From an uncultured Acidobacteriia bacterium (GTDB taxonomy: Bacteria > Acidobacteriota > Terriglobia > Bryobacterales > Bryobacteraceae), in NCBI GenBank assembly GCA_903881085.1, contig CAIRSA010000539.1:1-40047 (forward strand): 40,047 nt of DNA, written 5' to 3'. The stretch's first letter is position 1. The number at the start of each line of letters is the position of its first letter. The translations under genes were made by a program, and so were the position numbers. Below the pieces are notes generated by a model, which had not been told where the DNA came from, searched no databases, and saw nothing but the letters and a program-made list of their open reading frames with translations. Below are positions 36,686 through 40,047 of this stretch, in pieces.

Positions 36686-38011
36686 ATGCCAACAACCAGA
36701 CGCCACTTTCTCCAGACCAGCGCCGCCGTGGCGGCCGCACCCCAGGCCAAGGTATCGGCCAACGATAAGATTCGCATCGCCACCATTGGCGTGGGCGGCA
36801 TGGGCAGCGGCGATACCCGCTACGCGCTGCAGCTGCCAGGCACGGAGTTGGTGGCAGTGGCCGATATCTACGACGGCCGCCGCGAGCGCGCCAAGGAAGT
36901 GTGGGGCAAGCAACTGTTCACCACGAGAGACTACCGCGAGATTCTGGCGCGTAAAGATATCGACGCGGTGATCGTGGCCACGCCCGACCATTGGCATTCG
37001 CGCATCACCATTGAAGCGTTGAACTCAGGCAAAGACGTCTACTGCGAGAAGCCCATGGTGCACGACGTGAGCGAGGGCCCCGCCGTCATTGAGGCGATGC
37101 AGAAGTCCGGCCGCATTCTGCAAATCGGCAGCCAGTACGTCAGTTCGATGATCTTCGCCAAGGCCGGCGAGGTCTTGCGCTCCGGCGCGATCGGCGAATT
37201 AAATCTGGTCGAAGCCTGGCTCGACCGCAACACCGCGGTCGGCGCGTGGCAGTATTCGATTCCGCCCGATGCCTCCGAAGCCAGCATAGACTGGGACCGC
37301 TTCCTGGGCAATGCACCCAAACGCGCATTCGAGCCCAAACGCATGTTCCGCTGGCGCAACTATAGCGACTATGGCACCGGCGTGGCGGGCGACCTCTACG
37401 TCCACCTGCTCAGCGGCCTGCACTTCGCCACCAACTCGCTCGGCCCCACGCGCATTTACTCTTCAGGCGGCGTGCGTTATTGGAAGGATGGCCGCGACGC
37501 AGCGGACGTTGTGCTCTCCGTCTTCGAATATCCGAAGACCGCGCAGCACCCCGGCTTCACACTGGCGCTGCGCGTAAACCTGGCCAGCGGCGGCGTCACC
37601 GAATCCTTCGGGTATCGCTTCGTTGGCAGCGAAGGAACCATGAACGTGGGCATGAGCAGCATGACCATCGCCCGCAAGCCGCGTGAAGAAGCCCCCGGCT
37701 ACACCATCGATACGTTCCCCAAAGCGGTGCAGGACAAGTTCCTCGCCAAGTATCGCGCCGACTATCCGCGCAAGGCGGCCAGCATTGCTGGCATGCAGCC
37801 GGAGACTACGGAGGTGTTCAACACTCCGGCAGGGTACAGCATGCATCTGGAGCATCACCGCAATTTCCAGAACGCGGTTCGGACGCGCAAGCCGTTCATT
37901 GAGGACGGCGTGTTCGGGTATCGCGCCGCCGGCCCGGCCCTGCTTAGCAATGTGAGCATGGCCGAGGAGCGGGCGTGTAAGTGGGACCCGGCGGCGATGA
38001 AGCGGGTGTAG
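36686..38011 (+). CDS. Tat-exported Gfo/Idh/MocA-family oxidoreductase
   Basis: A 441-residue NAD(P)-type oxidoreductase whose N-terminus TTRRHFLQTSAAVAAAP is a twin-arginine signal. The Rossmann fold shows IATIGVGGMGSGD, VADIYDGR, VIVATPDHWHS and the family signature YCEKPM; the C-terminal half has the open-sheet substrate domain (GAWQYSIPPDASEA, YGTGVAGDLYVHLLSG). Substrate unknown, likely a sugar or inositol derivative. The ATG at 36686 is chosen because the earlier frame overlaps the divergent lipoprotein. Only 31 bases separate the two starts; TACAAT (36671-36676) is a -10-like box that would give a very short leader. Confidence 0.88.
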   Translation: MPTTRRHFLQTSAAVAAAPQAKVSANDKIRIATIGVGGMGSGDTRYALQLPGTELVAVADIYDGRRERAKEVWGKQLFTTRDYREILARKDIDAVIVATPDHWHSRITIEALNSGKDVYCEKPMVHDVSEGPAVIEAMQKSGRILQIGSQYVSSMIFAKAGEVLRSGAIGELNLVEAWLDRNTAVGAWQYSIPPDASEASIDWDRFLGNAPKRAFEPKRMFRWRNYSDYGTGVAGDLYVHLLSGLHFATNSLGPTRIYSSGGVRYWKDGRDAADVVLSVFEYPKTAQHPGFTLALRVNLASGGVTESFGYRFVGSEGTMNVGMSSMTIARKPREEAPGYTIDTFPKAVQDKFLAKYRADYPRKAASIAGMQPETTEVFNTPAGYSMHLEHHRNFQNAVRTRKPFIEDGVFGYRAAGPALLSNVSMAEERACKWDPAAMKRV

Positions 38012-38053
38012 GGACGAGTGGTAATCGGCCACTTCTTGAACAACGCCAAGGCT

Positions 38054-38111
38054 GGGCGAGTGCCACTCGCCCGCAGAATGCCATTCTGCCCACATCGGGC
38101 GGAGCTCCGCC
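38054..38111. repeat. Triple palindrome (REP-like cluster)
   Basis: Three perfect palindromes stand almost end to end: a 9-bp stem GGGCGAGTG/CACTCGCCC (38054-38072), an 8-bp stem GCAGAATG/CATTCTGC (38073-38089), each with one central base, and GGCGGAGCTCCGCC (38098-38111). The first two recur in the same order at 39948-39980. Read as protein on the minus strand they give the phrase AEWHSAGEWHSP in both places. Confidence 0.6.
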
Positions 38112-38116
38112 TCAGG

Positions 38117-38158
38117 CGGGAACCCAAGAAATGAAAACTAACCCGGGAACCCAAGAAA
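38117..38158. repeat. 15-base direct repeat
   Basis: CGGGAACCCAAGAAA occurs at 38117-38131 and again at 38144-38158, a period of 27 bases, directly next to the palindrome cluster and before a DnaA-box-like sequence. It may be a duplication scar of an insertion or a protein-binding repeat. Confidence 0.6.
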
Positions 38159-38399
38159 GGCGATTTATCCACAGGGTAACGAATTGGTGGGGAATGGGTT
38201 GTTGGTCCTTGGGTTGGCCTTGGGTAAGCCAAGGATTTTGGCGTGTTTGCGGACGGTGAAAAATGGCATCCCATGAGAGCCTCCTCGTATGGTTTTTAGC
38301 ATGGCGGGGGTGATGAGTTGATGGGCCGTTTTTTGTAAGTGTTGCAAATGGTGGAGAAATGATTTTGAAAGATGTGTGAAGATGAAAGTGGGAGGGCTC

Positions 38400-38672
38400 A
38401 TGACCATCATTTTGACTCCTGAGAAGGCGCTGGCGGTTGAGAAGGCGATTGCGGCTGGACTGGTCGCGAACGCTGACGAGATTCTGGATGCGGGGCTAGC
38501 GGCGATCGAGTTTCGAGTGCCACCGAGGGACGAACGTCCTGGGCCGGAAACGGCTGAGGAGTGGATTCGCGAATTCCGCGAATTTGTCGAGAGTCACAAG
38601 AAGACCGGGGGGCCTGGACTGTACGATTATGCGATAAGCCGTGAGTCCATTTACGAAGACTGCGGTTTGTAA
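38400..38672 (+). CDS. VapB/ParD-like antitoxin
   Basis: A 90-residue protein. MTIILTPEKALAVEKAIAAG, then NADEILDAGLAAIE, form the strand-helix-helix pattern of ribbon-helix-helix or ParD-type antitoxins. The rest is acidic with a tryptophan (EEWIREFREFVE) and ends in SRESIYEDCGL, probably the toxin-binding tail. The ATG at 38400 has GGGAGGG just ahead, whereas the longer frame from 38376 lacks a ribosome site. The stop is followed without a gap by the PIN toxin. Confidence 0.75.
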   Translation: MTIILTPEKALAVEKAIAAGLVANADEILDAGLAAIEFRVPPRDERPGPETAEEWIREFREFVESHKKTGGPGLYDYAISRESIYEDCGL

Positions 38673-39128
38673 ATGGCCATCATCGCCGATTCTAATATTC
38701 TGCTGCGGATTGCCGATCCTGATCACCCGCAGTGGGTGACCGCTTCTCGGGCGATTGAGGTTTTGCGGCAGCGCAATGAGAGGGTGCATGTGCTGACGCA
38801 GAACTTTATTGAATTCTGGACTGTGGCAACTCGCCCGTGTGCAAGCGCGAATGGCTTGGGGATGAGTCCGGAAATGGCGTTTCAGGAGCTCACGAAGTTA
38901 AAATGTTTTTTTGCGTTGCTACCTGAGCACCCCTACGTGTTTGAAGAGCGGGAAGAGTTGGTTCTCACCTACCGGGTTTCAGGCAAGCCTTCGCACGATG
39001 CGCGGTTGGTGGCTGCCATGAGGCTGCACGGGATTAGCCGGATATTGACATTCAATGTGGCTGATTTGTGCGGTTTCCAGGAATTGAAGCGATTCATCCC
39101 CAATCTTTGCTGGAATAAGTTCTTCTAA
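38673..39128 (+). CDS. vapC: VapC-family PIN-domain toxin
   Basis: A 151-residue PIN-domain ribonuclease. Likely metal-binding acids are Asp6 (IADSNILLR), Glu47 (NFIEF) and Asp109 (SHDARLVA), followed by LTFNVADL (125-132), in which Asn takes the usual Asp position and Asp131 may compensate. The start codon directly follows the antitoxin's TAA, a tight pair. It differs clearly from the VapC at 24816-25268, so the two are separate families and not a duplication. Target RNA unknown. Confidence 0.88.
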   Translation: MAIIADSNILLRIADPDHPQWVTASRAIEVLRQRNERVHVLTQNFIEFWTVATRPCASANGLGMSPEMAFQELTKLKCFFALLPEHPYVFEEREELVLTYRVSGKPSHDARLVAAMRLHGISRILTFNVADLCGFQELKRFIPNLCWNKFF

Positions 39129-39140
39129 TCAGCGACTAAT

Positions 39141-39535
39141 TCAGGACTTTAGGAACAGTACGTCCCGGTGCCAGGCTAGGTTTTGTTGGTGGGCGGGGGC
39201 GTAATGGCGGAGGCGCATGGATTCGCAGAGGCCGAGGGCTTGACGGTTGGGTGCGGTATTCGCCGTAGCGGTTGGTTTCTGTTTCTTGGGGAACTGATCG
39301 CGTGGGACGCTGGCCATTGCTTGGGTGAAGTTGCCGAGCACGATCGATGGACTCGTTTCCGACAGACTCGTTTCTGCTGGGGCAGCGTCATCAATGGCAA
39401 CATAGGTGATTCCGATGGAGCTTTTTGACTGGTTGGCCCAGGCATGGCGTTTCAGGTAGTTGTTGAGCGGTTCGTCGCACAATCGAAATGCTCCACCTGA
39501 TCGAGTTCATGGAGACGGCGGATTACGATGGCCAC
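39141..39535 (-). pseudogene. Frameshifted GNAT acetyltransferase toxin (TacT-like) remnant
   Basis: On the minus strand a GTG at 39533-39535, directly after the RHH gene's TAA, begins an N-terminus typical of TacT-type toxins (VAIVIRRLHELDQVEHFDC). One base is missing after the TGT codon at 39479-39481; from there the other frame continues as DEPLNNYLKRHAWANQ, GITYVAIDD and VLGNFTQAMASVPRD, the GNAT core. Restoring one G (GGC) makes FDCGDEPLNNYL, the expected family motif. The usual second half with the acetyl-CoA loop is not recognised; unrelated sequence follows to the stop at 39141-39143. Both the frameshift and the truncation make it inactive. The RHH-GNAT order matches TacA-TacT modules, in which the toxin acetylates charged tRNA. 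Confidence 0.65.
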
Positions 39536-39901
39536 TTAGTCCCTCAAGGCTTGGAGCAGGGCTTCGGTGGGTTGGGGGGCCTGGCCGGCGGTGGTGAGTT
39601 CGACTAGGCTTTCCAACTTCTGCGGCGTCCATTTGAGGTCCACCTGCGGTAGGGCGAGTTCCGGGGCTACGCGTTCCAGGCGCGGGAACAGGAGGACGTT
39701 GCGCTCTCCGGTGCTGCTTTCACTTAGGATGCGGTGGCCCTGGCGGCGCTCGGCAACTGCCCAGCGGTAGAGGGCCACTGCGTCGGCTAGGAAGTCAGTG
39801 TTGCTGGAGAGTTGGAGTTCTTCTTTGAGCAGGCGCAGGGCTCGATCTTCGGCTGGGGCGAGGTCGGCTTGGAATTTGGTTTTTCTTGCGCGCACGGGCA
39901 T
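39536..39901 (-). CDS. RHH antitoxin-like protein of the decayed GNAT module
   Basis: A 121-residue protein. The start MPVRARKTKFQADLAPAEDR with LSSNTDFLADAVALYRWAV forms a ribbon-helix-helix DNA-binding fold; the second half (residues 60-121) is a longer, acidic and Leu/Pro-rich tail with no family match that I recognise. The ATG at 39901 is preferred to the frame's opening at 39982, because the extra residues come from the REP palindrome and AGGATCA lies just before the ATG. It directly abuts the GNAT remnant. A palindrome at 39914-39928 lies 13-27 bases ahead of the start, a good operator position for self-repression. Its toxin is broken, so it may persist as an orphan regulator. Confidence 0.65.
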   Translation of the reverse strand: MPVRARKTKFQADLAPAEDRALRLLKEELQLSSNTDFLADAVALYRWAVAERRQGHRILSESSTGERNVLLFPRLERVAPELALPQVDLKWTPQKLESLVELTTAGQAPQPTEALLQALRD

Positions 39902-39913
39902 TGATCCTATTGT

Positions 39914-39928
39914 ACTCCGATTCGGAGT
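39914..39928. promoter_or_regulatory. Possible operator palindrome of the RHH gene
   Basis: Perfect 7-bp arms (ACTCCGA and TCGGAGT) around one base lie 13 bases upstream of the ATG of the RHH gene. RHH antitoxins usually bind such short palindromes and repress their own operon. This is inferred from position and symmetry; no -35/-10 pair is certain. Confidence 0.4.
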
Positions 39929-39947
39929 GGGATGGGAGTGAGGTGGG

Positions 39948-39980
39948 GGCGAGTGCCACTCGCCGGCAGAATGCCATTCC
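39948..39980. repeat. Double palindrome (REP-like), second copy
   Basis: GGCGAGTG/CACTCGCC (39948-39964) is followed by GCAGAATG with CATTC (39966-39979, right arm shortened). Order and sequence repeat 38054-38089. Beyond it, bases 39981-40047 hold no complete gene. Confidence 0.55.
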
Positions 39981-40047
39981 AATGTCGCTTACATTGCGTT
40001 GATTAGGCGAGCTTCCGATTTGGTAAGCGATTCATTGGGGCATTGCG

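Larger units (their letters stand above)
38012..38399. other. Gene-free gap rich in palindromes
   Basis: No convincing gene is found in these 388 bases. They hold a triple palindrome (38054-38111), a 15-base direct repeat (38117-38131 and 38144-38158), one DnaA-box match TTATCCACA (38165-38173), and a CCTTGGG/CCAAGG-rich stretch (38205-38240). The right part, before the VapB-like gene, is AT-richer and should hold its promoter, but no clear -35/-10 pair was found. Confidence 0.6.

Noticed and set aside
38165..38173. Chromosome origin at the DnaA-box match
   Set aside because: Only one good box was seen and no dnaA, dnaN or AT-rich unwinding region lies nearby.
39902..39982. Extended start of the RHH gene
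   Set aside because: The extra residues come from the double palindrome; the ATG at 39901 has its own ribosome site.
39989..40047. Possible C-terminus of a minus-strand gene entering from the right edge
   Set aside because: About 19 codons ending INAM-stop look plausible, but too short to support a call.

Overview
The window most resembles a chromosome segment from an Acidobacteriota bacterium of the Solibacter/Bryobacter type. This is inferred from gene content. Markers are a large secreted BACON-repeat protein ending in the domain called TIGR03437, a TonB-receptor-like outer-membrane protein with an N-terminal carboxypeptidase-regulatory domain, Tat-targeted Gfo/Idh/MocA and xylose-isomerase-like proteins, a PQQ-type propeller carrying EF-hands, and many short palindromes between genes. 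No rRNA, phage, plasmid or CRISPR locus is visible.

Layout. 0.06-6.1 kb (minus): two giant envelope proteins, a BACON-repeat protein and an OmpA-domain/beta-barrel/PKD/Ig-like protein. 6.3-9.4 kb (minus): secreted DinB-family protein and FtsK. 9.4-10.2 kb: a RAYT (REP-associated tyrosine transposase) broken by an amber codon and flanked by inverted pairs of hairpins. 10.2-13.9 kb (plus): TonB-receptor-like protein. 14-19.1 kb: UppP, then a minus-strand pair (secreted protein and di-heme MauG-like peroxidase) divergent from a mono-heme, copper-monooxygenase-like protein. 19.1-20.4 kb: small RHH-like protein, tRNA-Leu(UAG), truncated PaaK-like protein. 20.4-24.8 kb (plus): small outer-membrane barrel, nadD, GT39-like membrane protein, tannase-family esterase. 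24.8-25.5 kb: VapBC pair. 25.6-30.8 kb (plus): valS-nadC-birA and two linked genes of unknown function. 31-33.3 kb: PQQ-like propeller divergent from a TIM-barrel protein. 33.3-36.7 kb (minus): lipoprotein, ftsY, ribD, ribE. 36.7-38 kb (plus): Gfo/Idh/MocA oxidoreductase. 38-39.98 kb: palindrome-rich gap, a second VapBC pair, and a decayed RHH-GNAT toxin-antitoxin pair.

How the genes work together. Housekeeping operons cover NAD (nadD, nadC), biotin attachment (birA), riboflavin (ribD, ribE), tRNA charging (valS), chromosome segregation (ftsK), membrane targeting (ftsY) and lipid-carrier recycling (uppP). Around them lie secreted or outer-membrane proteins suited to breakdown of plant or soil polymers, and stress or selfish modules (two VapBC pairs, one RHH-GNAT remnant, RAYT/REP). 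Translation coupling is tight. Three genes start with TTG inside the preceding TGA stop, one start overlaps as ATGA, ribD abuts ftsY, and ribE overlaps ribD by 20 bases.

The most noteworthy items are the RAYT with its two inverted hairpin doublets, the frameshifted GNAT toxin beside a possible self-regulating RHH antitoxin, a recurring double palindrome that mimics coding sequence, a 95-base foldback element, the Ig-like repeat shared by the OmpA-like protein and a distant lipoprotein, and a heme/copper secreted redox cluster. Nothing here proves a wholly new system.
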